From NCBI RefSeq assembly GCF_004137795.1, contig NZ_NWTM01000001.1, positions 1,911,229-1,975,228 of the forward strand: a stretch of 64,000 nucleotides of DNA, in the 5' to 3' direction. This document shows, in pieces, positions 1 to 10,913 of this stretch; within the stretch, counting starts at the first letter, position 1; every line of letters starts with the position of its first letter. The position numbers and the translations under genes were made by a program. This DNA is from Pectobacterium zantedeschiae (lineage in GTDB: Bacteria; Pseudomonadota; Gammaproteobacteria; Enterobacterales; Enterobacteriaceae). The notes below the pieces were generated by a model. That model was not told the origin of the DNA, made no database searches, and saw nothing but the letters and a program-made list of their open reading frames with translations.

Positions 1-138
1 CAGTATGAAGTGCAGGTGGACTGGCACGGCCAATCGATGCTGTTGCAGGTTAATGCTACCCAGCTTCAACCGAACCCAGGCGACAGCTACTACCTGCAAA
101 TTCACCCTTACGGTATGTTTGTGCTATCCGAGCAGTAA
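1..138 (+). CDS. C-terminal end of a probable ABC-transporter ATPase (TOBE-like end), 5' truncated by the window
   Basis: The window opens inside a reading frame whose last 45 residues are visible and which stops at 136-138. The tail is short beta-strand-rich sequence (…VDWHGQSMLLQV… then YYLQIHPYGMFVL), which resembles the C-terminal TOBE segment of sugar, iron or polyamine importer ATPases. No Walker or signature motif lies inside the window, so the family call is an inference from the tail alone. A strong terminator follows immediately, so the gene is transcriptionally separate from lacI. Confidence 0.45.
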   Translation, partial: QYEVQVDWHGQSMLLQVNATQLQPNPGDSYYLQIHPYGMFVLSEQ

Positions 139-164
139 ATAGCGGATAACTCACTGCCTATATA

Positions 165-188
165 CCGGGAGCATTCGCTCCCGGTTTT
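165..188 (+). terminator. Rho-independent terminator after the truncated ABC gene
   Basis: A perfect 8-bp stem CCGGGAGC/GCTCCCGG with a 4-base ATTC loop is followed by TTTTAC and further T-rich sequence. It lies 27 bp after the stop codon of the upstream gene. Confidence 0.85.
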
Positions 189-320
189 ACTTTTGTCGCA
201 TTCCAACCCTGACATACTTTCATTTTGACCGGCTTTGATTGCGCCGGAATACATACGCCTGTTACGGATTCCCTACGCGATTTGTTATGATAACGCTCTC
301 TCACGCACGGAATGGCCACA

Positions 321-1397
321 ATGAAACAGAAACCCATAACACTAAACGATGTCGCCGATCATGCCGGGGTTTCCTATCAGACGGTGTCCCGTGTTCTGAA
401 TCAAGCGCCTCATGTTTCATCCCGTACTCGCAGTAAAGTGGAACAGGCGATGGCCGAGTTGAATTACACGCCTAACCGCGTCGCACAGCAGCTGGCAGGG
501 AAAACCATCACCACGCTGGGACTGGTAACTACCGATCTTTCACTGCACGCACCGTCACAAATTGCCGCCGCGATTAAGAGCACCGCCAGCCAGTTGGGGA
601 TCAATATCGTGATGTCCATGCTGAGCAGCCCGGATGTCAACACCTGCAATAACGCTGTTAACGACCTGCTTTCTCAGCGAGTCAGCGGCGTCATCGTGAA
701 TGTTCCGCTATCAACGGATGAAGTCGCCCACATTAGCCAAACCTGTGCCGATACCCCCGTGCTGTTTATGGATGCCGATCCGCATACCGACATACTCAAC
801 GTCATGTTCGATCCCGATCACGGTGCACGTTTAGCTATCACGCATTTGGTGCAACTAGGGCACCAACATATCGCCCTGCTGACAGGGCCAATGACCTCGA
901 TTTCTGCCCGCCTGCGTTATGAGGGCTGGCTAACCGAACTGGAAAAACAGCAACTATCCCCCACTTCGGTACTGCACGGAGACTGGAGCGCCGCTTCTGG
1001 TTACCACCAAACGCTGGTTCTGCTGGGGCAATCCCTGCGCGTATCCGCCATTGTTGTGGCTAACGATCAAATGGCGCTTGGCGTTCTGCGCGCACTGCAC
1101 GAGTATGGTCTGCGCGTGCCGGAGCAAATGTCGGTAATAGGCTTTGACGATACTCAGGACAGCGCCTATTACACCCCGCCACTGACAACCATTCGGCAGG
1201 ATTTCAGGCTATTAGGTAAAGAAGGTGTCACTCGTTTACTCGCTACGCTGCACGATTCTACCCAGATCACGTCACTGCTGTTACCCACTGAACTGATCGT
1301 ACGCCATAGCACCGCCGTACATTCATCAACCCATGCCTCTCTGCAAGAATTAACAAAAAATCTGTTGGACATTACGCGCCAGCTCCAGCGTTTGTAA
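321..1397 (+). CDS. lacI: Lactose operon repressor LacI
   Basis: LacI/GalR-family transcription factor, 358 residues from the chosen start (E. coli LacI is 360). The N-terminal helix-turn-helix reads VSYQTVSRVLNQ, with the Tyr-Gln…Arg recognition residues of E. coli LacI. The hinge region with NRVAQQLAGK follows, then a periplasmic-binding-protein-like inducer core, and the C-terminal tail (TRQLQRL) resembles a tetramerisation heptad region. An ATG at 312 is also in frame, but the one at 321 has ACGGA at a workable distance and matches the family N-terminus. It lies just upstream of lacZ, and the operator there is the one this recognition helix is known to bind. Inferred role: represses lacZY and is relieved by allolactose. 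Confidence 0.95.
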   Translation: MKQKPITLNDVADHAGVSYQTVSRVLNQAPHVSSRTRSKVEQAMAELNYTPNRVAQQLAGKTITTLGLVTTDLSLHAPSQIAAAIKSTASQLGINIVMSMLSSPDVNTCNNAVNDLLSQRVSGVIVNVPLSTDEVAHISQTCADTPVLFMDADPHTDILNVMFDPDHGARLAITHLVQLGHQHIALLTGPMTSISARLRYEGWLTELEKQQLSPTSVLHGDWSAASGYHQTLVLLGQSLRVSAIVVANDQMALGVLRALHEYGLRVPEQMSVIGFDDTQDSAYYTPPLTTIRQDFRLLGKEGVTRLLATLHDSTQITSLLLPTELIVRHSTAVHSSTHASLQELTKNLLDITRQLQRL

Positions 1398-1545
1398 CCC
1401 ATTACACAACAACATCGTTTGCACCATACTTGCCTAAACCTGACAAAATAATTTAATAAACAATAGGTTATTAATTAACCTTGTTGATTTATTACGTATA
1501 GCTTTCCAAATTCAATGTTCTTTCATTTCTTTTGCAAACGATCTT

Positions 1546-1561
1546 TGTGATCGCTTCCACT
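1546..1561 (+). promoter_or_regulatory. Candidate CRP site of the lacZ promoter
   Basis: TGTGA-N6-CCACT has one perfect CRP half-site and one degenerate half-site. Its centre lies about 60 bp upstream of the predicted transcription start, the position of the activating CRP site in E. coli lac (-61.5). Confidence 0.6.
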
Positions 1562-1578
1562 TTATTGTCACATTCCGC

Positions 1579-1606
1579 TTTACTCACTTTGGTGAGTCGA
1601 TATGTT
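1579..1606 (+). promoter_or_regulatory. lacZ promoter
   Basis: A -35 box TTTACT and a -10 box TATGTT are separated by 16 bp. The boxes and arrangement are near E. coli lacP (TTTACA, TATGTT). The spacer holds a perfect 6-bp inverted repeat ACTCAC-TTTG-GTGAGT (1582-1597) that E. coli lacks. The operator follows the -10 box by 12 bp. Confidence 0.8.
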
Positions 1607-1618
1607 ATGGAAAATAGA

Positions 1619-1639
1619 AATTGTGAGCGGATAACAATT
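1619..1639 (+). promoter_or_regulatory. lac operator O1
   Basis: A 21-bp operator with core TTGTGAGCGGATAACAA. As far as I can recall the E. coli O1 sequence, the match is exact over all 21 positions. It sits just downstream of the predicted start of lacZ transcription, so repressor binding would block initiation. No obvious O2 or O3 copy was noticed nearby. Confidence 0.93.
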
Positions 1640-1660
1640 TTAATTAGCCAATCACAATGA

Positions 1661-4810
<3,150 letters not shown>

Positions 4811-4846
4811 CCGCATTGATATGAAAAAAGCAGTATTAAAAACAGA

Positions 4847-4874
4847 GAAAGAGTGCGGCTACGCTGCCTCTTTC
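4847..4874 (+). other. Hairpin in the lacZ-lacY intercistronic region
   Basis: GAAAGAG and CTCTTTC form a perfect 7-bp stem around a 14-base GC-rich loop inside the 143-bp gap between lacZ and lacY. No T tract follows, so it is more likely an mRNA-stability or partial-attenuation element than a terminator. Confidence 0.45.
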
Positions 4875-4953
4875 CATCTCAGTTGTATCCAGCAAGTATA
4901 TATCCGCCATCAAAATAAATGTTGCGGGTATTATGCATATCGGAGAAGACAAC

Positions 4954-6216
4954 ATGTACTACCTATACAATAAGAATTTCTGGATATTCGGCCTTTTTTT
5001 CTTTTTCTATTTCTTCATCATGGGGGCTTACTTCCCCTTCTTTCCTATTTGGCTTCATGATATTAACCAAATAAGCAAAAGCGACACGGGTATTATCTTC
5101 GCCTGCATTTCCTTTTTCGCTCTGTTATTTCAACCTATATTTGGCTTGCTCTCCGATAAATTAGGATTGAGAAAGCACCTGCTATGGATTATCACCATTA
5201 TGCTGGTGTTTTTTGCTCCGTTCTTTATTTATGTTTTTGGCCCATTGCTAAAATACAATATCGTTTTAGGCTCTATCGTCGGCGGGATTTATCTGGGGTT
5301 TATCAACAACGGCGGCGCACCGGCCATTGAAGCCTATATCGAGAAAGTCAGCCGCCGCAGCCAATTTGAATTTGGCCGCGCACGTCTGTTCGGCTGCCTT
5401 GGCTGGGCGCTCTGCGCGTCTATTGTCGGCATTATGTTTACCATCAATAACCAGTTTGTTTTTTGGCTTGGTTCCGGTTGTGCAGTCATCCTCGCCATCC
5501 TGCTACTGTTTGCAAAACCAGAGGTTTCTTCCAGCGCTATCGTCGCCGACCATGTTGGCTCCAACCAGAAACCCTTTAGTCTGAAAATGGCCGCCGAACT
5601 GCTAAAAGAACGCAAAATCTGGTTCCTGACCCTCTATGTCGTCGGCGTTTCTTGCACCTATGATGTGTTCGATCAGCAGTTCGCCAACTTTTTCACATCA
5701 TTTTTCGAGACCCGACAGGAAGGCACAAGAGTATTTGGCTATGTCACCACGCTGGGTGAATTGCTTAATGCCACCATTATGTTTTTTGCACCGCTGATTG
5801 TGAACCGTATCGGCGGTAAAAACGCCCTGCTCATTGCCGGGACGATTATGTCCGTGCGCATTATTGGCTCGGCTTTTGCCGACTCGGTACTAGAAGTCAT
5901 TGTGTTGAAAACACTACACATGTTCGAAGTACCTTTCCTGATTGTCGGCTGCTTCAAGTACATTACCACGGTCTTTGAAGTCCGTTTTTCTGCGACGATT
6001 TACCTAGTGTGCTTCTGTTTCTTCAAACAGATATCAATCATTTTCATGTCTATCTTCGCTGGCAATATGTATGACAGCATCGGTTTTCATGGCACTTACC
6101 TGATTTTAGGCGGCATCGCCCTCTCTTTTACAGCGATATCCCTATTTACGCTGTCAGGTAAAGGACCGCTATATGCCTTTTCCACTAAACAAAAAACACC
6201 GTTGAACACACTTTAG
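4954..6216 (+). CDS. lacY: Lactose permease LacY
   Basis: Major-facilitator lactose/H+ symporter of the inner membrane, 420 residues from the chosen start (417 in E. coli), with twelve hydrophobic segments. The N-terminus ([20 protein letters not shown]) is almost that of E. coli. The functional residues are retained in context: Glu in [11 protein letters not shown], Arg in FEFGRAR, Glu in TLGELLNA, Arg in MSVRIIG, and the His and Glu of HMFEVPF. An in-frame ATG at 4933 exists, but the ATG at 4954 has GGAGAAG at good spacing and matches the homologues. It is cotranscribed with lacZ. The last residues diverge from E. coli. The gene ends about 140 bp before the tRNA-Asn gene that hosts the ICE. 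Confidence 0.97.
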   Translation: MYYLYNKNFWIFGLFFFFYFFIMGAYFPFFPIWLHDINQISKSDTGIIFACISFFALLFQPIFGLLSDKLGLRKHLLWIITIMLVFFAPFFIYVFGPLLKYNIVLGSIVGGIYLGFINNGGAPAIEAYIEKVSRRSQFEFGRARLFGCLGWALCASIVGIMFTINNQFVFWLGSGCAVILAILLLFAKPEVSSSAIVADHVGSNQKPFSLKMAAELLKERKIWFLTLYVVGVSCTYDVFDQQFANFFTSFFETRQEGTRVFGYVTTLGELLNATIMFFAPLIVNRIGGKNALLIAGTIMSVRIIGSAFADSVLEVIVLKTLHMFEVPFLIVGCFKYITTVFEVRFSATIYLVCFCFFKQISIIFMSIFAGNMYDSIGFHGTYLILGGIALSFTAISLFTLSGKGPLYAFSTKQKTPLNTL

Positions 6217-6244
6217 TGGTGGCTGAACACAATAAAATGTCGGT

Positions 6245-6267
6245 ATTTGCCAAAAATATCGGCAAAT
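6245..6267 (+). terminator. Hairpin after lacY, possible weak terminator
   Basis: ATTTGCC/GGCAAAT forms a perfect 7-bp stem with a 9-base A-rich loop, 29 bp after the lacY stop. There is no proper T tract, so termination would be weak or factor-dependent. Confidence 0.4.
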
Positions 6268-6311
6268 TGCGCATTCTCTCACCGAACAGTGTGATTTTGT
6301 GGTTTCCGCCT

Positions 6312-6340
6312 TTGACATGGCCAGCGCACGCCGCTATTAT
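6312..6340 (+). promoter_or_regulatory. Promoter of tRNA-Asn
   Basis: A consensus -35 TTGACA and a -10 TATTAT are 17 bp apart. A GC-rich discriminator (GCGCCCCG) follows, as is usual for stable-RNA promoters under growth-rate and stringent control. The tRNA begins 19 bp after the -10 box. Confidence 0.8.
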
Positions 6341-6358
6341 GCGCCCCGTTCACACGAT

Positions 6359-6434
6359 TCCTCTGTAGTTCAGTCGGTAGAACGGCGGACTGTTAATCCG
6401 TATGTCACTGGTTCAAGTCCAGTCAGAGGAGCCA
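6359..6434 (+). tRNA. tRNA-Asn (anticodon GTT)
   Basis: The 76-nt gene includes an encoded CCA. Acceptor stem TCCTCTG pairs with CAGAGGA, the anticodon loop is CTGTTAA with anticodon GTT, and the T arm contains GGTTCAAGTCC. It is the integration target of the adjacent ICE: its last 16 bases plus 4 bases beyond are repeated at 45667-45686. The crossover keeps the tRNA intact on the left side, so the gene should remain functional. Confidence 0.97.
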
Positions 6435-6438
6435 AATT
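6419..6438 (+). repeat. attL direct repeat of the ICE (tRNA-Asn 3' end)
   Basis: The 20-bp sequence CCAGTCAGAGGAGCCAAATT covers the 3' end of the tRNA and four bases beyond. An identical copy at 45667-45686 marks the other end. Both flanking bases differ at the two sites, so the repeat is exactly 20 bp. The core matches the 17-bp repeat I recall for ICEKp/HPI elements in asn-tRNA genes. Confidence 0.9.
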
Positions 6439-6504
6439 CTTGTTTTCATGTCTCTTTGCGAATCCTTATACGATGTAGATTCAATAAGTTAATGTGAAAA
6501 GTCT

Positions 6505-6540
6505 TCCCGATGCATTTTCAGTTTACCCTCCGCATCGGGA
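6505..6540 (+). other. Hairpin between attL and int
   Basis: TCCCGATGC/GCATCGGGA is a perfect 9-bp inverted repeat with an 18-base spacer, 56 bp upstream of the integrase start. It could be a terminator shielding int from tRNA transcription or an accessory protein site for recombination. The sequence does not decide between these. Confidence 0.45.
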
Positions 6541-6595
6541 GAATTTGGTGGTCAGATTTGGGGTCTTTCCGGTTCGATAATGGAGTGACCCGCAT

Positions 6596-7867
6596 ATGTC
6601 CCTTAATGACACTAAAATCCGCAACTTAAAACCACCTGTTACCCCCATAAAACTGTCCGATTCACACGGTCTGTATCTTCACGTTAAACCTACTGGTTCA
6701 CGTCTCTGGTACTTCAGATACTATTTTTGTGGCAAAGAAACCCGCATAGCGTTAGGTGCTTATCCGTTAATCAGTCTGTCAGAAGCGCGCCAGAAACGCG
6801 ATGAACTCCGCAAACTTCTGGCACAGAATATCAACCCGGCGCAGCAACGTGCCGCAGAAAAGGCGGCTCGTTCACCTGCAAAGAGTTTCAAGACCGTGGC
6901 ATTGAGCTGGCATAAAAGCAACAGAACCTGGTCAGAAAACCATGCCGCCCGTCTGCTTGCCAGCATGAATAATCATATCTTCCCGATAATTGGGCACCTG
7001 CCTGTTACAGAACTGAAAACCCGTCACTTTATTGACTTGCTGAAAGGTATCGAGAAAAAAGGTTTGCTGGAAGTGGCGGCTCGTACCCGACAGCATATGT
7101 GCAACATCATGCGTCATGCCGTGCATCAGGAGTTGATAGAGCACAACCCGGCGGCAAATCTGGACGGGATAATAGCCCCTCCCGTTAAACACCACTACCC
7201 TGCCCTTCCGTTGGAACGACTGCCGGAGCTGCTGGCTAGCATTGAGGACTACAAACAAGGACGAGAATTAACCCGCTTGGCAGTCTCACTCACCCTGCAC
7301 CTATTCATCCGTTCCAGCGAACTGCGTTTTGCCCGCTGGTCTGAGATCGATTTCAGAAACAAAATCTGGACCATTCCAGCCACCCGCGAAGCCATCCCCG
7401 GTGTCCGCTACTCTGGGCGTGGGGCGAAAATGCGCACGCCGCATATCGTTCCCCTCTCCCGTCAGTCCATCACTATTCTGAAACAGATACGGGAAATATC
7501 CGGGCATCAGGAACTAATATTTCCCGGTGATCATAATCGGTATAAGCCAATGTGCGAAAACACGGTCAACAAGGCTTTGCGTGTGATGGGTTATGACACA
7601 AAAGATGAAATCTGCGGTCACGGATTCCGAGCAATGGCCTGTAGTGCGCTGATGGAATCTGGACTGTGGGCGCAGGATGCGGTTGAACGACAGATGAGCC
7701 ATCAAGAACGCAATAGCGTTCGAGCGGCTTACATCCATAAAGCTGAATATCTCGAGACCCGTAAAGCGATGATGCAATGGTGGTCAGATTATTTGGATAC
7801 CAACCGAGAAGGATATGTTGCGCCATACATTTATGCTCAACAACATAAGACGGCTGGAGCGACCTGA
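6596..7867 (+). CDS. int: P4-type tyrosine recombinase (ICE integrase)
   Basis: 423-residue site-specific recombinase that inserts and excises the element at tRNA-Asn. Residues 1-90 are the DUF4102 arm-binding domain (LSDSHGLYLHVKPTGSRLW), followed by a core-binding domain and the catalytic domain. Candidate catalytic residues are Arg239 (FIRSSELRFARW), His342 and Arg345 (GHGFRAMA), His369 (MSHQERN) and the nucleophile Tyr379 (RAAYIHKAEYL). The length is normal for P4-like integrases. It lies next to attL and reads away from the tRNA, as usual for ICEKp-type elements. RBS TGGAG precedes the ATG. No separate excisionase was recognised; AlpA or the Ner-like protein may fill that role. Confidence 0.95.
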   Translation: MSLNDTKIRNLKPPVTPIKLSDSHGLYLHVKPTGSRLWYFRYYFCGKETRIALGAYPLISLSEARQKRDELRKLLAQNINPAQQRAAEKAARSPAKSFKTVALSWHKSNRTWSENHAARLLASMNNHIFPIIGHLPVTELKTRHFIDLLKGIEKKGLLEVAARTRQHMCNIMRHAVHQELIEHNPAANLDGIIAPPVKHHYPALPLERLPELLASIEDYKQGRELTRLAVSLTLHLFIRSSELRFARWSEIDFRNKIWTIPATREAIPGVRYSGRGAKMRTPHIVPLSRQSITILKQIREISGHQELIFPGDHNRYKPMCENTVNKALRVMGYDTKDEICGHGFRAMACSALMESGLWAQDAVERQMSHQERNSVRAAYIHKAEYLETRKAMMQWWSDYLDTNREGYVAPYIYAQQHKTAGAT

Positions 7868-7884
7868 TCGATAATGCACCTAAG

Positions 7885-7913
7885 AGCAGATCCTGATAAC
7901 AGGATCTGCTTTT
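7885..7913 (+). terminator. Rho-independent terminator after int
   Basis: A perfect 11-bp stem AGCAGATCCTG/CAGGATCTGCT with a 4-base ATAA loop is followed by TTT. It starts 17 bp after the integrase stop. Confidence 0.85.
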
Positions 7914-8000
7914 CAGACTGCGAGAAAATCTTGCCTCAACCTTTCAAAAAAAATCGAGAAATGTCAGGAAATTACTCAGACCGGATACAGGAATGAAGGT

Positions 8001-8369
8001 CTATTGAGGGGTAATCAACAACGTAGAATTAGGGTTACTTTTCTTATAACGATGGTACTGCAAGATTAGCGTTGCGAGATCCTCATCGACAGCATAAAAA
8101 TACGCTTCCGGCACATCCAGCACCGCCGCAAAGCGGCAAACCAGACCAAAATCCGGTGAACTGACTTCCCTTTCATATTGGCTTACGCGAGAACTCGACG
8201 TCTCTTCATCCAGTCCAGCGAGACAACCGAGCTCGACCTGTTTTAATCCTGCATTCACTCGGGCCAATCTTAATCGTTTACCAATCACGGCATTACCTGC
8301 TTCGCAGATTAACATAAGCCGATTATCGCCGTTCCCGCCATGCCTCTCTTGAAGTGGTTCTTCACCCAA
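8001..8369 (-). CDS. XRE-family regulator, copy A of a tandem pair
   Basis: 122-residue protein with a Cro/CI-type helix-turn-helix: GKRLRLARVNAGLKQVELG, then SRVSQYERE as the recognition helix region. The C-terminal part (FAAVLDVPEAYFYAVDEDLATLILQYHRYKK) looks like a small dimerisation segment. A near-copy lies 131 bp upstream on the same strand (8500-8856), with a similar tail ending in NSTLLITPQ. An internal Met (MLICEAG…) is an alternative start. Both copies diverge from the Ner-like gene at 8961, as in a phage-like switch. Likely role, inferred: control of ICE genes. Confidence 0.8.
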   Translation of the reverse strand: MGEEPLQERHGGNGDNRLMLICEAGNAVIGKRLRLARVNAGLKQVELGCLAGLDEETSSSRVSQYEREVSSPDFGLVCRFAAVLDVPEAYFYAVDEDLATLILQYHRYKKSNPNSTLLITPQ

Positions 8370-8499
8370 TAAATTTAAAATTTATTTTTGGTTATTTTAA
8401 GATCAAAAATGAAGATTTAATTTATTGAGAGTAGGAATAATTAAATTTAGGAGGGTAAACGCACAGAGATTGAATACCATGACGCATTAGGCATCAACC

Positions 8500-8856
8500 T
8501 TACTGAGGTGTGATGAGCAGCGTGGAGTTTGGGTTGGCTTTTTTGAAACGGTGATACTGTAAGATCAAGGTGGCAAGATCGTCATCAACCGCATAGAAAT
8601 ACGCTTCAGGAACATCCAGCACTGTAGCGAATCGAGAAACCAGTCCAAAGTCTGGCGCACTGACTTCTCTTTCGTATTGGCTCACACGAGAGCTTGCCGT
8701 TTCCTCATCCAGACCAGCGAGGCAACCGAGCTCTGCCTGCTTTAATCCCTTGTTTACTCGGGCTAGTCTTAATCGCTTACCAATCACGGTGTTATCCACA
8801 GTACTGATCAACATATACTGATTATCGCTTCTCTCAATAAGTCCTTCTTGAAGCAT
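8500..8856 (-). CDS. XRE-family regulator, copy B of a tandem pair
   Basis: 118-residue paralogue of the 8001-8369 protein. The helix-turn-helix (GKRLRLARVNKGLKQAELG and SRVSQYEREVSAPDF) and the last 60 residues are almost the same; only the first ~25 residues differ much. A Met at residue 15 (MLISTVDN) is an alternative start that would remove most of the divergent part in both copies. The gene is divergent from the Ner-like gene with 104 bp between them, so it probably binds this shared region. Two intact copies suggest either dosage or separate operators. Confidence 0.8.
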   Translation of the reverse strand: MLQEGLIERSDNQYMLISTVDNTVIGKRLRLARVNKGLKQAELGCLAGLDEETASSRVSQYEREVSAPDFGLVSRFATVLDVPEAYFYAVDDDLATLILQYHRFKKANPNSTLLITPQ

Positions 8857-8960
8857 TTCTTTCCTAAATAAATTTTATCTTTATTTTTGGTTGTTTTTTC
8901 ACCCATAATGAAGATATAGTTTACTGGAAGAAGTAAAATTTCAATCCAAGAGGAGGACGT

Positions 8961-9233
8961 ATGAACATTGAACAACAGGAACAACGACTGGACTGGCATC
9001 CTGCCGATATCATTGCAGCTCTGCGTAAACGGAAGACAACGTTAGCCGCCGTATCACGTGAGGCGGGCCTTAGTTCATCAACGCTCGCAAATGCACTAAA
9101 CCGTCCCTGGCCAAAAGGTGAACGGCTCATTGCAGATGCCCTGGGCATACCAGCGAGTGAGATCTGGCCGAATCGTTATTTCGATTCACAAGGGCAGCGC
9201 ATTCCAAGAGAAATTCGTCATAAAAACAATTAG
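8961..9233 (+). CDS. Ner/Nlp-like DNA-binding regulator
   Basis: 90-residue protein beginning MNIEQQEQRLDWHPADIIAALRKR with the helix-turn-helix AAVSREAGLSSSTLANALNR followed by PWPKGERLIADALGIPASEIWP. This layout is that of phage Mu Ner and the enterobacterial Nlp/SfsB proteins. The RBS AGAGGAGG ends 7 bp before the ATG. It faces the XRE pair across a 104-bp divergent region, forming what looks like a phage-like regulatory switch. Whether it activates or represses transfer cannot be read from the sequence. Confidence 0.85.
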   Translation: MNIEQQEQRLDWHPADIIAALRKRKTTLAAVSREAGLSSSTLANALNRPWPKGERLIADALGIPASEIWPNRYFDSQGQRIPREIRHKNN

Positions 9234-9634
9234 ATCATTTGCTGGGCTTAAACGCCAACAATCAGGGAAAACAAGTTTTTATCTCAACTCGGTTCAACCG
9301 TACCGCATCATCAATTGGTTCGTTAATGACTTAGAACCAATTGATATGCCGTAAATCATGATATTTTCATTCCTTTTTTGATGCGGAGCTTTGGTCGTAT
9401 TGCTCTGAATAAAATCAGCAACGCACAGAATAAAGTTAGCCCATCTGCTGATAGCATCCTAGTTGGAACATTTTTGTGACCGCCAGCGAAAAGCGATTAA
9501 TAACATCATCGTTATAATAACAACCTCTCATTAATCCTATTCCTCATTTTTAGAATCCTATCTATACGTCATGGCTGCATAAGGGAATGTTAGACACCTA
9601 TGCATATATCATTTTCATATAAAGGAGATGAATC
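9234..9634. other. Intergenic region without a recognised gene
   Basis: About 400 bp of AT-rich sequence. Short ORFs on either strand have no RBS or recognisable product. The last part (9618-9634) has AAAGGAGATGAATC in front of the next gene. No clear terminator or operator was seen. Confidence 0.5.
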
Positions 9635-10549
9635 ATGATAATGAAAAATAGGATGTTCAATACCACGAGTGATAAATTTAACTGGATTACGATACCAGAA
9701 GCCATAGTGATAGCGACTCAGATACGAAACTCACCGTTAACAGAAGCTGATATTTATCGCTGTGCCTTATACGGCGATATCAACCTTTCGATCTACTTCC
9801 AATCTCCAGTCATCTTACGAAGAATCAAAACATCAAATGCTAAGGCAAAACTTAAGCCTATAGGCAACCATTTTATCAGCCAACTATGTATTCTCGAAAA
9901 AAACTGTTTCATCAATAACAGAAACTTAATCGTTACCACCGAGGGTAAATACACTTACCCCACTCAACAAGTGATTGATACAACGCTTATCGGCTATGAA
10001 TACGTTCTGGTTCAACGTTTATTAGCGAGATCTCTGGGTATTCCACTACCCGTAATCGGAGAAAATCACGTTAACTATGGTCTTACTGTCAATATCGGTG
10101 ACGATTACTTTCAAATATTTGAAAAAATCAGGTATCGCGAAAGGATAAAACAGCAAACCATGAGACTTCCTAAAAATATTGCATCACATATTACTGAAAA
10201 AATCCCATATCAGAAAACAAAGCAGTATAGCCATAGAGAATATTTTCCGATTCATTATTTACCAAAGGATGCCTGTTTTGTTATCAAACATGCCGAACTT
10301 GAGAAATTAATTAGCATGCCCGTCAAAAACGATACCTCTCAATCCTCCTCGACACGTATATCCACGCCATTATCCAGACTGTTCTGGCTTGCCTGTAAAA
10401 ACAATGAGGCTATCAGCCCATTAATCAGGCAACCTTATAAGCTTCTGTCCATCTTTGAACAATGGGCATCAGACGAGGGCATGACCGATCGATTCAGCGG
10501 CGATACGTTAAAAACGGCGCTTGAACGTGGTTCACCAACGTCCGTTTAG
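9635..10549 (+). CDS. Hypothetical ICE protein, 304 residues
   Basis: I do not recognise a domain. The protein has no signal peptide or membrane segment. It begins MIMKNRMFNTTSDKFNWITIPEA; the segment ITIPEAIVIATQIRNSPLTEADIYRCALYGDI resembles a short helix-turn-helix-like opening found in ICE-encoded DNA-binding proteins, but this is a guess. The middle is basic (RYRERIKQQTMRLPKN) and the C-terminus helical (LLSIFEQWASDEGMTDRFSG). The RBS AAAGGAGA is strong. It is followed by a hairpin and then alpA, in the regulatory and maintenance region of the element. Confidence 0.75.
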   Translation: MIMKNRMFNTTSDKFNWITIPEAIVIATQIRNSPLTEADIYRCALYGDINLSIYFQSPVILRRIKTSNAKAKLKPIGNHFISQLCILEKNCFINNRNLIVTTEGKYTYPTQQVIDTTLIGYEYVLVQRLLARSLGIPLPVIGENHVNYGLTVNIGDDYFQIFEKIRYRERIKQQTMRLPKNIASHITEKIPYQKTKQYSHREYFPIHYLPKDACFVIKHAELEKLISMPVKNDTSQSSSTRISTPLSRLFWLACKNNEAISPLIRQPYKLLSIFEQWASDEGMTDRFSGDTLKTALERGSPTSV

Positions 10550-10589
10550 GTACCCCATTAAAATGACATTACACGCTTCAATCTAAAAA

Positions 10590-10623
10590 CCCGTATTAAG
10601 GATAGTAGTATCCGTAATACGGG
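10590..10623. terminator. Long hairpin between the 9635 gene and alpA
   Basis: CCCGTATTA/TAATACGGG encloses GGATA/TATCC, a nearly continuous 14-bp stem with a GTAG tip. On the + strand only CTCTTC follows. On the - strand the hairpin is followed by TTTTTAG, so it may block antisense transcription or work in both directions. Confidence 0.6.
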
Positions 10624-10702
10624 CTCTTCAACTTTCACTCCTTTCCTCACTGTGTTTTTTTGTCATCTCCGGGCATATCCCATTTCTGCACTGGAGGTAT
10701 TT

Positions 10703-10897
10703 ATGACAGCTCATCAGTTATTACGTCTGAAACAAGTGGAAGTAAAAACAGGTCTGAAACGCTCGCAAATCTACCTGTACATGAAAGAAGGCACCTTTCC
10801 CTCTTCAATAAAGATTGGACCTGCCAGCGTAGCTTGGCTGGAATCTGAAATTGACGAATGGATTAACCTCAAATTAGCTAACCGCTTAACGCACTGA
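10703..10897 (+). CDS. AlpA-family transcriptional regulator
   Basis: 64-residue MerR-like winged helix protein: RLKQVEVKTGLKRSQIYLYMKEGTFPSSIKIG, then VAWLESEIDEWI. This is the standard AlpA signature. The ORF is open further upstream, but the ATG at 10703 has GGAGG (CTGGAGGTATTT) and gives the family length. AlpA proteins of P4-like elements activate integrase or excision genes; here it heads a small operon with the DUF2857 and TraR-like genes. It could be the missing excision factor of this ICE. Confidence 0.9.
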   Translation: MTAHQLLRLKQVEVKTGLKRSQIYLYMKEGTFPSSIKIGPASVAWLESEIDEWINLKLANRLTH

Positions 10898-10913
10898 AGG
10901 GAGACACAGCATT

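Larger units (their letters stand above)
8001..8930 (-). repeat. Tandem duplication containing the two XRE genes and their leaders
   Basis: Units at roughly 8001-8430 and 8500-8930 are related over the gene and over the ~60 bp upstream. Both leaders contain TTATTTTTGGTT followed by a similar AATGAAGAT stretch. The copies have diverged moderately, so the duplication is not recent. Confidence 0.7.
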
